Assembly: GCA_020466095.1 (NCBI GenBank)
Contig: CM035807.1
Span: forward strand, 63,892,650 to 63,956,649
Direction of reading: 5' to 3'
Length of the DNA stretch: 64,000 nt
Origin: Chlorops oryzae
Taxonomy: Eukaryota; Arthropoda; Insecta; Diptera; Chloropidae
The notes below the pieces were generated by a model. It was not told the origin of the DNA, did no database searches, and worked only from the letters and a program-made list of their open reading frames with translations. The position numbers and the translations under genes are program-made. Below are positions 40,780 through 53,760 of this stretch, piece by piece. Within the stretch, counting starts at the first letter, position 1. Each line of letters starts with the position of its first letter.

Positions 40780-42099
40780 CCAAACAAGGTTAGACGCATT
40801 GAACCAACCCTTCTTTTCACCCTGATAGCGCTAATCCTTTGCCTGTAATCCTGTGCAATCCAGTCAATATCACGACGTTTAGCCAGAAGCCAGGAGTATA
40901 CTTCGAGCAGCTTGGATCCGCAAGGCCTATCACCTCTAATTGGAACATGATAGTGTATTACGACCTGCAGCCATATAGAGACCAAATAGACATGCTAATT
41001 GATGGGATCAACACATTGCAAATATTGTTTGTCCAACCCAAAAACGACACAACATGCACTTTCTTCATTGAATATTTCGAAAAAATTGAAAAGCAGCTAC
41101 AGACAGAACTCAATCTGCTTTCTGTCAACAGGGCAAAAAGAGGTGCTGTAGATTTGGTCGGAAATATCGCCAATTCACTTTTTGGGGTCCTCGACTCTAA
41201 CTATGCCACTAAGATGTCGGAGACCATCACCGGCTTAAGAACAAATGACGAACATCTTGAGCACCTGCTCAAAAATCAAACTTCGTTGATAAATTCAACG
41301 ATAAACATTTTCAAAGACGAACAACTGAGAATTAAAAGCAAGTTTGATGAAATCGATCGGCAAATCGACGTTTCTAGCTGTCAGCCCCAAACGACGAGTT
41401 CGTTCCGTTGTCCAATGAGCAAGTACAGTCATGCTTAATCTCAATAACAAGCAGTGGTTGTGCCCCAATATGCAAGCCACTTACTTTAAGGCATCGACCG
41501 TCTGTCAGTGTGAACTAGACTTACTCAACAACGAGAGCGACCCCAGATGCGAACTACACTGGTCGAATGATACGATTCTTTGGCATCAACTTAAACAGCC
41601 GAATAAATGGATCTACGCGACAACGAGCAACGTTCGCTTTACGGCTGTGTGTAAATACGAAAATCAGCAATTTACACTTCAACATAGCGGCATGATCCAC
41701 TTCCGATCCGACTGCACGATCAGGCACGATCTGATAACTATACAGAGCCTCAAAAGAATTGTGACTTCATTAAACGCAAAAAATAATAAATTTGGAGAAT
41801 TAGTAGGACGAGCGCATCAATTTGATATCAACTCAACCCAAGTAACGGCGTTCACAACACAGTTTAAAGATTTAGAAATTATTCAACAACAACTAGCACT
41901 GATCAACGCATCAAGCTTTCCTAACACAACGAACGCCACACACAACCACAGCCTAATCATCAGTTACGTAGCTGTGAGCCTAACAGTTCTTCTAGCGATC
42001 ATAATAATTTCACTTGGCCGCAGACTGAAGCAAATAAAGGGATTACCACGTCAAGTGCCTATTCCAGCACCACGATCAGTTGAAGACACCGCATGCTAA
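40780..42099 (+). pseudogene. Envelope-like gene of BEL element 2, two frames
   Basis: Two frames (about 40839-41438 and 41431-42099) encode an Env-type glycoprotein. The first has several Cys and N-glycosylation-like sites, and a furin-type RAKR site about residue 102, followed by a Gly/Ala-rich hydrophobic stretch as in a fusion peptide, then a long helical region. A hydrophobic signal-like segment precedes it near 40805-40835 in a different frame. The second frame is Cys-rich and ends with one membrane-spanning segment (residues about 175-197) and a short basic tail. The layout resembles insect errantivirus/baculovirus-F-type envelopes; the gene is broken by at least two frame changes. Confidence 0.75.
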
Positions 42100-42513
42100 G
42101 AATCTGTGAATTAGCTTTGAAATATTAATTGTCACAAAATTTAAAAAAATTTCCATTAAACACTTACTACTCCATCTTCCAATGGCCTTTATTGCTAATC
42201 ATACGTTTTTGTAAATCCGCTACATGTACTGTTAACGTAAAAATGTAAACGAAGAATGAAAAATCAAGGCTTGGAATTCTTATTAGACTATAAGCATGAC
42301 TTTGATCCAACTTTTTATGCAAGCTCAGCATTGTGCAAAAAAAAACCAAAACAAAAAAAAAAAAAAAAGAAACAACAAACGCCAAAATCTGAGCTGAAGA
42401 TACGAGTGAGCAACAGAGTGAAGTTTTTTTTTTTATTCTTAATTCAAATCTCTATTCTCCCTACGAGGGTTGATCAAAATATCATTGAATTTAACAATTC
42501 AAGGCGGGCAGTA

Positions 42514-42921
42514 TGTTTGAGAAACATATTGATCACTTTGTTTTGCATTGAACAAGCATATCGAATTCGGCACTCAGAATTGCATAACAATATGATTGCA
42601 TATGAGGTTCAGACGAATGCAGTTCGCGTGGGAAACTGCATATCAGCAAAATGTAAGAAAAGCTAACAAACCACCGCGGCACATGTCACTGCACGTTGCT
42701 CACTAAATACACTAAAATTATTTTATTAGAAGTAAGCAAAATTTATGTATAAAAATGCAACTTTCTAGTCAATAAAAGGCAGTTCAATCAAAACCATTAA
42801 ATTTGAATGTTAGCTTCCGGATCGACGCTCAAGTGTGTTCGTTCCACATTAGTAACAGAATTTGGTGCCTGGATCGACGCTCAAGTGTGTTCGTTCCACA
42901 TAAGAATTGAATTCTGTACAC
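42514..42921 (+). repeat. 3' LTR of BEL element 2
   Basis: Begins TGTTTGAG after the purine tract AAGGCGGGCAGTA. It contains a short direct repeat, GGATCGACGCTCAAGTGTG, at about 42823 and 42872. The right end is set only roughly by similarity to the 5' LTR end (AAGAATTGAATT). Confidence 0.65.
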
Positions 42922-43954
42922 ATATATTAATAGTAGTAATAAGATAGTTTCTGTTTTTAATTCTTTTAAGTATATTTTTTTCAAATACGTGTTTATAGTT
43001 TCTGTTTTTTATTATTCCAAGTATAATTTTTTCAAATACGTGAAGATAGCTTGGTGTTTTTGGTAATTCAAAAACTTCATATATTTTTTATTGTAAATGC
43101 ACAATTATGGTGCATACGTAAGGCTCGTATCTGTACGGTTTTCCGCAGTATTGTACTGTTTTACGACCTCAAAAACTGTTTACTGTTTTTTCCCCTACAA
43201 CACTGTTTTATGGCTCAAATGTATTTTATTGGCCTTGAAAAAAGAGAAAAAAAGTTAAGGGAATTGTTTACTGAAAAATCAACAAAATTTTGGTTGCTAT
43301 TGGTGCAAGACCAGGTAAACATTTCATGGGGTACCTTTTCAAAATCTCTATTTTTTAGATTTTTCCTATTAACTTTCTATTAGATTTTTCTTTTTATCTG
43401 GCTGAATTATTCGGGAAGTATGTAGTGAAGATTGATAATGTTACGGCAAGCGAAGTTGCACTCCGTCTAAATGACATTGCTTTCATGAAATATACATGTG
43501 TGCCGCGAAGAGTACTGTTGTTTTTTCAACTTGATGTGCTGTTTTTTATGAATTTTTTTTAAATTACTGTTTTTTGTGTAACAACAGATACGGGCGTTAT
43601 CTATACGGTTTTATAACGCGTTAAATTCTTAGCTCTGAAGCTTCGGCGTTACAACGCGTTACTGAGAGTGCTTCGCGATTGAAGTCGAATTTTTTTGGAG
43701 AAATATATCTTGCCCTGCAGTGTGACTGAGTCCGTTCTCTGCGCCTGCCGTCTCAGTATACGGATACTTTGGAGTTTCGGCCTCATCGTAGCTCGTAGCT
43801 GGTATTTTTTCATTTTTAAACAAATACACCAAAAAAACAGTCTCAGCATCTTTCTAGTTAAATTGGAGGGAAGGCTGAAACTTTATCTTAAATCTGCTGA
43901 ATTTCACATTCTACAACAACTGACTCACGTACGTGAACAATGAAATTATCAGCT
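42922..43954. other. Non-coding stretch with weak inverted repeat, no gene recognised
   Basis: GGCTCGTATCTGTACGG near 43124 and, inverted, ACAACAGATACGGGCG near 43585 could be ends of a ~480-bp element. A 110-codon plus-strand frame (43051-43383) with the segment GLEKREKKLRELF ends beside a donor-like CAG|GTAAAC, but I recognise no family. Confidence 0.3.
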
Positions 43955-44233
43955 GTTACACAGTGGTGCCAACCTAAAGCGTCTTAGACCAAACAAACTT
44001 GCCTAGAATACTGGTTCAAATACAGGTTTGTGATCAATTTAGCAATAGGTTCCACAATCTAACCGAACAGGAGCGGTATGAATAAAACAAGGCCAACCCC
44101 ACCGGGGCGGCTCACAACAGAAAACACATTGCAATGTAACGAAATAACTCTCAATGGCAGTAATGCGGTTTCAAACACACAATGTCTCAAAGCTATAGAA
44201 GATGGCGAATAAGATGAAGACAAAGTCTGCTCT

Positions 44234-45323
44234 ATGGAGTCGAAAAATCAAACTCCTGAGTCTAAAACTGCTACACCCATAGCTTGGAAAATAGTGAATA
44301 GCACCAAAAGAGTACGAACTAGCCCTGGATCAACAGGATCCGTATCGAAACAAACTAAACTGGGCTCATATTGGCTAGCAACTCCACCTGCACGGGTCTC
44401 AAACCGATTTTCTGTTCTTTATGAGGAAAATGAATCGTCAGAGGCACAAAAACAAGCAATAGAACCTAAAAACCCCAAACCTCCACCAATATTTGTATCA
44501 GGCGTCAGCAATATACAGTCGCTACGAGATCTGCTGGAGAAGATAGCTAAAAACGAATATGAATTCAACATTCTAGCCAGAAATGAATTTAAAGTTCAAC
44601 CAAAGACTGCTGAGAAGTACACATGTATCACGAAAGCATTGGCAGAAAGAAACACGGAGTTCCACACATATAGCACATATAGCAATTGAAGAGGTCGGCC
44701 ATGAAGTGGTTAATATACACAACGTTAAGCACAGAATCACAAAACAGCCACTGCAACTTTTCTTCATTGGCCTTAAGCTAAACACCAAAAATAAAAACAT
44801 ATATAACTGCGAAAGTCTCCTCCACACAAAAATCAAATTTGAACCACCCAAGAAAAAACGAGAAATCCCACAGTGTGCAAGATGCCAGCGATATGGTCAT
44901 ACCAAGGACTTTTGCAACCGCATAGCGCGCTGTGTCAAATGCACAGGGAACCACCCCACCTCCGAATATACGTGTAGAGGAATAAATTCTGACGTAAAGT
45001 GTGTTCTCTGCGAAGAAAATCACACTGCAAACTATAAAGGATGTCAAGTGTATAAAGAAATTCAAATGAAAAGCTTTCCACCTCTTCGAAAAAAAGTAAT
45101 AGAGAATACAATAAAACTAACGAATGCCTCACGACTAGAGCCCGGAGTGTCCTACGCAGGTGTAGTTAGGAGTAAAAACAATACTCCACATCCGTTTGAT
45201 GAAAAAGCTCATCAAGCCAACAATGACATTCGCGAGCTTCAAATTATGCTTAAGTCTCTCATGAAACAAATGAGTACTATGCTAAACCTACTTACAGCTG
45301 TAGTCTCAAAAATAATAAAATGA
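44234..45323 (+). pseudogene. Jockey 1 ORF1 (Gag-like RNA-binding protein)
   Basis: The N-terminal 150 codons are low in structure, with the PPPIFVSGVSNIQSLRDLLE segment that begins the conserved domain of Jockey ORF1. The frame changes near 44690. The second frame has QCARCQRYGHTKDFC, CVKCTGNHPTSEYTC and CVLCEENHTANYKGC, three zinc knuckles that coat element RNA. The end overlaps ORF2 by ATGA at 45320-45323. Confidence 0.8.
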
Positions 45324-47977
45324 GCTTACAAATAGCAATTTGGAATGCCAATGGGCTCGCCCAACATCGAGAAGAAATATTAACATTTCTCCGAGACAAG
45401 CATATTGACATTTTACTTATATACAAAACACATTTTACTTCTAGAAGCTATTTTAAAATACCCAAATATCACACATACACAGCAAACCACCCCTCAGGTA
45501 CGGCACGGGGTGGAACGGCTGTTATAATCAAAGACGGAATCGAACAAGATGTGTTGGAAGAATTTCAGAAGCAACACTTACAGGCAACCATCATCAGTAT
45601 AAAAGACACAGGGGGCCAATTAAAATTACATCCATTTACTGCCCACCAAATCAGGCAACCGACATCAACATCTTTGTTGATTTCTTTAAAATACTTGGCT
45701 CTAGATTCATCGCAAATCGCGACTAATGAATCCTAGAGAGCGAGAGTTGTTAAAAGCGATCCTTTTGAACAACCTTAGCCACATATCCACGGGTGAGCCG
45801 ACCTACTGGCCAACGGACCGCAATAGAGTTCCTGATATTATTGATTTTTGTATATAAAAGGGCATCTTGAGCTCCACATTAAAGATAAATTCCTGCCTCG
45901 ACCTTTCATCGGACCATTCTCCGTTAATTCTTACAGTTAACGCATACATCCAGATGATTGTGAATTCACCTCAATTATACAATAGAACAACAAACTGGAA
46001 CATGTTTAGAGAGCAAATAAGAGAAAACTTAACAACTGATGTACCACTTAAGACATCCAGAGATATTGATAACTCCTTGGAGCTTTTGAACACCATAATT
46101 CAACAGGCTGCGTGGAACTCGACAAGTGAAATTTTTTATCAAAACAACTGCGGTATAGATAGCCGCATCAAAATCTTATTAACAGAAAAACGAAGACTAC
46201 GTAGGATTTGGCAACTTAGAAGAAACACCAGTGACGAAAAACGACTTAACACAGCAGCAAAAAAATTAAAGAAAACGTTAAAAGAAATAAGGAATCTTGA
46301 ACTTCAAAAGTATCTGACAAATCTTTCTCTACACGAGGCATCAAATTACTCCCTCTGGAAGGCCACAAAGCGTTCCAATCGGCCTACGATACATGTACCA
46401 CCGATTAAAACGTTAATGGCAATTGGGCTAGGACAAATGAGGAAAAAGCCAATACATTTGCAACACACCTAGAGAAGACATTCCAGCCATTCGTAAGTAA
46501 GAACTTAAGAGAAGACGAAAACAAAACCAGTTTTCTTGAAACACCTTTTCAAATGGACCTGCCAATCCCAAGATTTGTGACGAATGAAATCAAGTGGATC
46601 ATTCAAAAACATCTGAAACCTAGAAAGACACCGGGGTATGACCTGATTACGGATAAAATTCTCAAAGAAATACTTGAAATCAGATTAAAGTTTAAAACCC
46701 AACTTTTTAACGCAATCATTACATGTGAACATTTTCCTAGTCAATTGAAAGTAGCTCAAGTTATCCTCATTCCGAAGCCAGAAAAGCCGCTAGGACTAGT
46801 GACCTCTCTTAGGCCTATTAGCCTTTTGCCTATTTTGTCCAAAGTCTTCGAAAGAGCTCTGCTAAAACGACTCCGAATCCAATACTGGAGAGAAAAAACC
46901 TTATACCGCTTCATCAATTCGGCTTTCGAAAACACCACTCTACCGTGGAACAAACGCACAGAGTGTATCAATATGCCAGAACTGCCCTTGAAAAAAATCT
47001 TTATTGCACAGGTGCATTCATTGACATCAGTCAGGCCTTCGATAAAGTCTGGCACACTGGTCTACTCTTCAAGATGAAAGAGCTATTACCTCATAACTAC
47101 TACTCAGTGCTGAAATCGTATCTCTACAATAGATACTTTAGTGTAAAAATAAAAAACTTTGCAAGCAAGCTTCATCCTATCAAAGCAGGTGTTCCCCAAG
47201 GCAGTGTACTGGGGCCGATCCTGGACATTCTTTATACGTCTGATCTTCCCTTAAGTAATCACACTTATACTGCAACCTACGCCGATGATACAATCATAAT
47301 GGCGAGAAATTTCGACCCCAAAGAGGCAACTGTACAACTTCAAGAAAATCTCAGCAAAGTCAATGAGTGGCTGGATGAGTGGCGCATCAAAGCAAATGAC
47401 AGCAAGTCAGTGCAAATAACTTTTACTCTAAGAAAAGAAAACTGCCCACCAGCAACACTAAACAAGCTGACCATACTAAATATATGGGTATTCATTTCGA
47501 CCGTCGTCTTACATGGCGCCATCACATATTTACAAAGCGCAAGCAACTGGGTCTTAGGCTCAGAATGCTCTACTCATCGCGAGATAATAAAGTCTTAATT
47601 TACAAAACCATTTTGAAACCAATATGGACCTATGGAGTTGAAATTTGGGGAACCGAAGCAAAATCTCATCTTGATATGCTGCAAAGGCTTCAGTAAAAAA
47701 TACGACGAATGTGTATAAACGCGCCGTGGTATGTCTCCAACGAAATTATTTATCGTTATCTCTGTATACCCACAGTCTACGAAGAAATTCAAGCAGCGAG
47801 CAACAGATACCGAGATAGACTCACCATCCATCCAAACCCGTTAGCCGAACAACTACTACGTCAAAATCCGCATACACGAAGACTGCAAAGATTTGATACA
47901 GCCGACCTAACACATAGGTTTCATTATTTAAACACTTGTTGTAGAAAATCAAAGACTATTATCTTTCAAATTGTTTA
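45320..47977 (+). pseudogene. Jockey 1 ORF2 (endonuclease and reverse transcriptase)
   Basis: The start (LQIAIWNANGLAQHREE) is the AP-like endonuclease; its catalytic Glu is replaced by Lys at residue 36 (YKTHF where the sister element has SETHL). Frames change near 45670, 46440, 46930 and 47480. Recognisable pieces are SSDHSPL-type LSSDHSPLILTV, ILIPKPEKP, TSLRPISLLPILSK, DISQAFDKVWH, AGVPQGSVLGPI and the RT active site YADDT near 47280. A single in-frame TAA lies at 47695. The copy is inactive. Confidence 0.85.
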
Positions 47978-48220
47978 ATTTAAATTAGACTTAGTTACTT
48001 TAATACAGTTAATTCCATAGGGGATTTCTGTTCATGTTTTTATCCCCCTCATTTAATATAAATAATACTGAATATCGACTGAATTGTATAGATAGATTGT
48101 ATGTTATTTAATAAATTGAGATAAAAAAATATAAAAAAAATTCTTAGCAAAAGTGCATATACAACAAGTAATAAAGCTAAAGTCGGTCAAGCCCGACTTT
48201 GAAATACCCAGCGTCCCGAC

Positions 48221-48456
48221 TGTTGGAGCATTTAAATTAGATTCAAAAGTGCTAATGTATACACATCATTATATCCTTTGCGCTAGTTTGTAAGCACCAT
48301 AAAAATGTATATACCCTATAATACCATTCGAGTTAGTATGTCAGCATCATAAGAATTTTGGAGAATTATGAATTTCTAGAAGGCAAAGTGGAAGACGAAT
48401 AAAAAACGAGTCAGTCGTTCATAAGCTCGCAACGAAATCAAAACTCTGATATTTCA
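48221..48456 (+). repeat. 5' LTR of BEL element 3 (236 bp)
   Basis: Begins TGTTGGAGCA and ends ATTTCA. It is one base shorter than the 3' LTR and differs at around fifteen sites by eye, so the element is older than BEL element 1. Confidence 0.85.
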
Positions 48457-48459
48457 TTT

Positions 48460-48477
48460 TGGCACCCGAGCAGGGAC
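48460..48477 (+). other. Primer binding site, tRNA-Lys type
   Basis: TGGCACCCGAGCAGGGAC starts three bases after the LTR and differs at two of 18 positions from the complement of the tRNA-Lys 3' end. A second partial match, TGGCGCCCGA, is at 48531-48540. Confidence 0.65.
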
Positions 48478-48670
48478 TGTAAAAAAAATGTTTTGATTAA
48501 TTTATTAGGTTGCTTTATTTTTATCATCATTGGCGCCCGAGTTCACAAATTCTCACATCGTACACAAATACCTTCCAAAGCGGCTGGAGTCGAGTTTTAA
48601 AATTTAAAATTGTTCACCTTCGTCATTTGGAGTCGCCGCTATGTCTACGGAAAATCAAAGGAGAGTAAAG

Positions 48671-50141
48671 CCTGAGGCAAAGAGTATTTAATATATAAAG
48701 AGCCGCCAACGTTCTCTATCGTTGATTTCATTTTTCACTCATTCCCGATGCTGGCCTCCACATTACGATACACTATGCTTTGAAAACTGAAACGTTTAAA
48801 AAGCATGAAATCGGGGAAAGAAAGACAACGCGAAACGTAGCAATTCATTAAAGGATCAAAACAAAAACGAAAATCTTTCTCTCCTCAACGCATTGAGAAC
48901 CGGTTTTCATCCCTATTGTTTTTCGGCAGTCGCGCGGTTGTGCTGTTATTCTTTCAATTGCGTGCCGCACTTATGCGCATATATGAGTTTGTGTGTGCGC
49001 CAATGTACATACGTACGTTTGTATTTGGCCGTTGTGTGCCTTTGCAATATTCGGCCGCTGAAAAATTCAAAAATCGTTTTTCGCGTCGGTCGCTTATGTT
49101 GTTTTCCTGTTTCTACGTGACCAATGAAGACACTTTAGTATGGTGCTGCAGGGTGACTTGCGCTCCGCAAAATGCGAAAAATTCAAAGCCTGGTCGACTT
49201 CAGATTACCTTTTGTAACATTATGCGAAGTTTTTGTAATTTTTATTAGACCTTTTTTATATTTAAATTTTAATTACTTTCATATTTTTTCGAGCTTAGGG
49301 TCCAAGCATTTCTATTACGAAATGTCAATTTTTAACAATCGAAACAAATCTTTTTTGATTCTACTGTAATTTTACATTTGCTATTAGCAATTAGACAATC
49401 GAAAACGTCTCTTATATCTCTTTAAAATTTTTCCTCTGCTGAAATTGGTATTTTTAGCTGTAAAGAGACTTACTTAAGCTGAGGCTACATTAAAAATGAA
49501 TTTTAGAAGATTTATAAATTGCCTTTATATTGAAATTTGTTCAATGCATTGAAATACTTTTATAATGCTACCAAAATATTAGATTTAAATTTAAGAGAAA
49601 AAAATTGCTTCAGTCAATGGATAATTGAAATTTTTTTAAATCTTTTTTGTGGGTCTTCAACGCACAATGTATTTGAACCATCGAATGTAAACAAGCTCAA
49701 CCATTCCTACATACAAGCGTTCTTATGTTCATCTATACAGAATTTATTTTAACTGGCTTTTTAATATTTTTTCACGAAATAATAACATTTTAATTTTATT
49801 TACTTATAAATTTTATTATTATGAAAATAGGAAAAATTAAATTTTTCTGAAAGAATTTGATATAATCATAAATATTGCACACCGTCCTCTGCTTTAAAAC
49901 GTTTCCCTTTTTCTCTGCGCATAAGCAAACGCACAATTCATTCATTAATTGTCCGTTTACGCAAGCTTCTGGCACTCGCGTTTCGCATTGTTGTTTGCAC
50001 TCAGCATTCGCTTTGTGATGTGAGACGAAGTGGCATAGAGACAACGTGTATCGTAATAAGGAGGCCAGCATATTCAAAATGGTAAGGAAGCCGATAGAGT
50101 ACATTGGCGGCTCTTTATATACTAATACTTTTTGCCTAAGG
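48671..50141. mobile_element. Long-TIR DNA element in the BEL 3 leader, 1471 bp
   Basis: The ends are imperfect inverted repeats about 120 bp long: 48671-48790 against 50025-50141. They include TATATAAAGAGCCGCCAA (exact at 48691-48708 and 50103-50120) and GCTGGCCTCC..ATTACGATACAC. The target duplication is unclear. The interior has short frames with no transposase. Long TIRs are seen in Mutator-like and foldback elements; the family is not decided. Confidence 0.65.
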
Positions 50142-50796
50142 TAACAAGTAAAAATAATTGAACGAAGAGTATTAATTTCCTTGAGCGGCCAATTAATTGT
50201 ACTTTAACAACAAATGAAATTTATGCAATTATTTCTGAGTGAACAAGCTTGAAGCGACATACAATTCAAAAAAAAAAAAAAAAAAACAATTTAATAAGTG
50301 GATTAGAAATGCTCTTATATGTATGTTTAAAAAATGTACAATTGTATACAAGGTCCAGGTACTTGAGCACTAAGCAAAAAAAAAAAATTGGAAAATCAGG
50401 TTTTTTTTCTCCGTTATATTCGAGTCTGACGAAAGGTAAGCCAAATCGGTTGTTTTCGGGTTCCGTTATACGTTCTGTGTACCCGTTTGGTTGCTAATTT
50501 AGTTGGTTCGTGTGAATGATGCTAAAACTGATGTCAGTACAAATCAAGTGGAAATTACTGCAATTTCTCTTCTTCTCGTTCGTTTAGCACAAGTGTTGTG
50601 TTATTACCGAAAGTTGTTCAAATAAATAACTTTGAAAATTTTCTCTCTTGCAACATTTAAGCTAACATTTCACCTTAAACTTCGGATCGCAAAAATTCGT
50701 TCGCAACATTTATCAACATTAGTCGTGCAAACAGCTGGAAACACGAAATTGAAACATTGTACAGGGAAGGTATACATTTATATGCATTTATCTACA
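50142..50796. other. Rest of BEL 3 leader
   Basis: AT-rich, with a run of A at 50268-50286 and 50378-50388. No coding sequence was recognised before the gag ATG. Confidence 0.4.
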
Positions 50797-52055
50797 ATGG
50801 ATCCTAAAGTTACAAGTAAAAGCGATGAAGAACGTTTGCAAGAAATACATAATAAATTAGAAAAATTAAAAAAAATTGAGCAAAAACTATTTCATTTGAT
50901 CATGAGCAAATTCAATGTAGATTAGATATTTTAAACGCATATATATCTCAAGCAATGCACTTACAAAATGAGCTTGAAGTTTTAGAACGATCTGATGAAA
51001 GTAGAGAGGAGTTAGAGGAGATGTGTGTTGTAACAAAATCATACTTCACTGAAGTTTTAAATAAATATAAAAATCCTTCAGCTATTGAAACATCTATGAG
51101 CTTCATGGCATCCCATCAGTCTCAACTTCCAAAAATGCGGTTATCTAAATTGAGCGGAAAAAATTCGGAATTCAAAAATTTTATGAGCCTTTTTCTTAAT
51201 TTGGTTGATAAAGACGAAACATTGTCAAACATCGAGAAATTCACTCATTTGCTCTCTTGATTATCGGAGAAGGCTTTAGGTGTGGTACAAGCATTGCAAG
51301 TAAGCGAAGAAAAATTTAAGTATGCTGAAAAAAGTGTACGACAATAAGTGCCTGATTTTTTTTAAAACAATTTCAAAATTATTTGAGTTGCCGGAAATGA
51401 GTAAGCCTTCAGCGTCTGGAATACGAAAAATTATTGATACAGTATCGGCAACAAACGATTCTTTACGATCTTTAGGAGATGATAAAAGTATCTTGAATGC
51501 GGTTCTAAAACACCTGGTTCTTTTGAACATTGATTCGGAGTCGCGATTGAAGTATCCAGAAACTTTAGATTATGATAAACTTCCAATGTGGTCCGAATGT
51601 GAAGCTGGGTTAATTCGAAGGTTTCAACAATGTCAGCTGATGAAGCATCAAAACCGAAACCGGGAAACACGCAATCAAAGGGTGATAAATCGAATAATAA
51701 AACATCAGGAAAACCATCAGGTGCGTGTCTTCAAGTGACCACCGATAAGTCAACTTCATCTGTATGCATTTATTGTAAATCAAACTCCCTTCCTATATTA
51801 ACTTGTTCGTCGTTTGGTGCTCTGCCAGTGAAATCGCGATTTGATTTCGTAAAGTGAAATGTGTATAAACTGTCTTAAAAAGGGTCACACAGTAGCAAAA
51901 TGTAGCGCATCGAAGTGTCGTGTGTGCAAAAAGTCTCACAATACACCTTTAAATTTATTTTCAAACTACAGCTTCCAATTTAGCTCGTTGGTACAAATGG
52001 TTCAAGTTCATCGTAATATCTTAATCTTCCGAGCGCGTCCAGTGGTGCGGCAGGG
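50797..52055 (+). pseudogene. BEL element 3 Gag, frameshifted
   Basis: The ATG at 50797 (MDPKVTSKSDEERLQEI) is the likely start. The Gag helical region continues after a frame change near 50900 (NELEVLERSDESREELEEM), and the DUF1759 core follows (LPKMRLSKLSGKNSEFKNFM). A stop at 51260 and shifts near 51325 and 51640 break it. The knuckles are degenerate: CIYCKSNSLPILTC lacks the usual His, then CINCLKKGHTVAKC and CRVCKKSHNTPL. Confidence 0.8.
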
Positions 52056-52440
52056 GTGAACCACATATCTAAGCAATCAACTCAAGTGATTTTAGCTACT
52101 GCCCTTATCAATATCAAAGATAAATTAGGTGAATATCATTATGCCAGAGCTATTTTAGATTCGGTGTCGCAAGTCAATCTTCTATCGGGAGCCTTAGCTC
52201 AAAAACTTCGACTTAAGCGCAAGGCTGGTTGTCTAGACATCACGACTGTGAGCGATGATAGTTCTACAATCAAACAAAGTGTTCAAGCTACATTTCAATC
52301 CAGGATAACGAATTTCGAATTCGTTGGTAATTTTTGGATTGCCCGCTCCATTTCAACTCTGCATCCAAACTACGATTTGCCATATAAGCAATGAAATATA
52401 CTTGCTAATCTCGAGTTAGCAGATCCATATTTCTTTAAAG
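52056..52440 (+). pseudogene. BEL element 3 protease region
   Basis: ARAILDSVSQVNLLSGALAQ is the active-site segment, with Asp-Ser-Val where many proteases have D-S-G. The frame stops at 52394, and the conserved ELADPYFFK-type segment follows in another phase. Confidence 0.7.
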
Positions 52441-53418
52441 CACAAAAAGTAGAATTGCCAATAGGGGCGGAGCAGTTTTTCGAATTGATTTGCGTAGGTC
52501 AAATTAAAATTGGAGATAATTTACCCATTCTTCAGAAAACACTGTTGGGGTGGATTGTTTCAGGGAAAGCTAGCATCTCAGCTACTTCTCTATGTACGTC
52601 CATTTGTCCGAGCGAATCTGGCGATGAGTGCTTAGTTGATAATCTCGTTCGTAATTTTTGGGAACTAGAGAGCGTTACATATGACTCAAAAGAGAAAAAA
52701 TTAGCAACGGAACAGCAAAATTGTCAGGATCATAAGATGAAAAACGTTAGACAACTTGAATCCGGGATACTTCAAGTAAGATTTCCATTTAAAAGTGACC
52801 CTATGTCGCTAGGGCTGTCATTTGAAACAGCTAAAAGACGTTTTTTGCCATTAAAGCGACGGCATTTGAAAGATGACACTATGAAAACCCTTTATATGGA
52901 TTATATGAGGGAGTTTCGAGATTTAGGCCATATGTCTTTAGAGCCAAAAATCAATTTAAATCAACCACATTACTTTATTCCACATCAGTACGTTGTTCGG
53001 TCAGAAAGTACCACGACAAAGCTGAGAGTCGTCTTTGATGCGTCTAGCAAGAGTTCTACAGGTGTTTCTCTAAATGATATTCTTATGGTTGGGCCAACGA
53101 TTCAGGACGAGCTTTTTAAAATCCTTATTCGTTTTCGATGCAGAAGGTGCGCTATGACCGCGGATATTAAGAAAATGTATCGTCAAAATAGTAAGTGAAA
53201 GTGATAGAAAGTATCAACTTGTTCTTTGGCGCGAAATGGATGCAGAAGATATCTAAATCTTCAAGCTGAACACGGTCACATATGGAACTGCATCTGCGCC
53301 ATATCTTGTCATTAGATCCTTGCATTTCTTGAGTGATTTGTACAGTAAATCATATCCCTTTGGCGCTTCAGCTCTTAAGCAAGACTTTAACGTCGACGAT
53401 GTGCTTTCTGGAGCAAAT
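52441..53418 (+). pseudogene. BEL element 3 reverse transcriptase, 5' part, split by Jockey 2
   Basis: NLPILQKTLLGWIVSGKAS, then HYFIPHQYVVRSESTTTKLR and VFDASSKSSTGVSLND identify BEL/Pao RT. The frame changes at about 53192 after KKMYRQ. The active site reads FNVDDVLSG near 53389-53400, with Asn instead of Tyr. Seven codons later the Jockey poly-T begins. The coding sequence resumes at 59727 with the duplicated GAGCAAAT. Confidence 0.8.
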
Positions 53419-53760
53419 TTTTTTTTTTTTTTTTTTTAAACTTTGCGTGACTTTACTGAATCTTTCTTAATTTGCGAAACTAACAGTAAATATTCGAATC
53501 TTATATCTAGTACTACACATATTCTATTTATACAGAGAAAAATATAAATAGTTGCTGGTTCCAACGGGCCTCAATTTAAGAAGCTGGGCTGATGAGAGTT
53601 TAGCGCTGTTACACCGCTTACATTGTATCGAGTTTTGTGAATCCTTACGTGTGGCGTGCACGAGCGAGGTGCGCCAGACGTAGTAACGCCTTTTTTGGCT
53701 GGAACGGATACGTTCTTGCCAGTGATGAGCATTGGTCCTGTATCCTTGGATAGGTAATCA

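Larger units (their letters stand above)
34777..42921 (+). mobile_element. BEL/Pao LTR retrotransposon 2 with envelope-like gene
   Basis: Contains LTR-related ends, gag, protease, RT, RNase H, integrase and an env-like ORF in order. The 3' LTR starts at 42514 after AAGGCGGGCAGTA. The 5' LTR is recognisable (shared AAAATGTAAGAAAAG, CCACCGCGGC, AGTAAGCAAAATTTATG, TCGACGCTCAAG) but heavily altered, mostly by gaps. No target duplication could be defined. All genes are interrupted by frame changes. Confidence 0.85.
43955..48150 (+). mobile_element. Jockey-type LINE 1, near full length, decayed
   Basis: It has ORF1 with three CCHC knuckles, ORF2 with endonuclease and RT, and an A-rich 3' end at about 48120-48150, the non-LTR retrotransposon plan. 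The 5' end is placed where GTGGTGCCAACC resembles the start of the second Jockey in the window (GGCAACCCTG). No target duplication could be defined. Confidence 0.8.
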
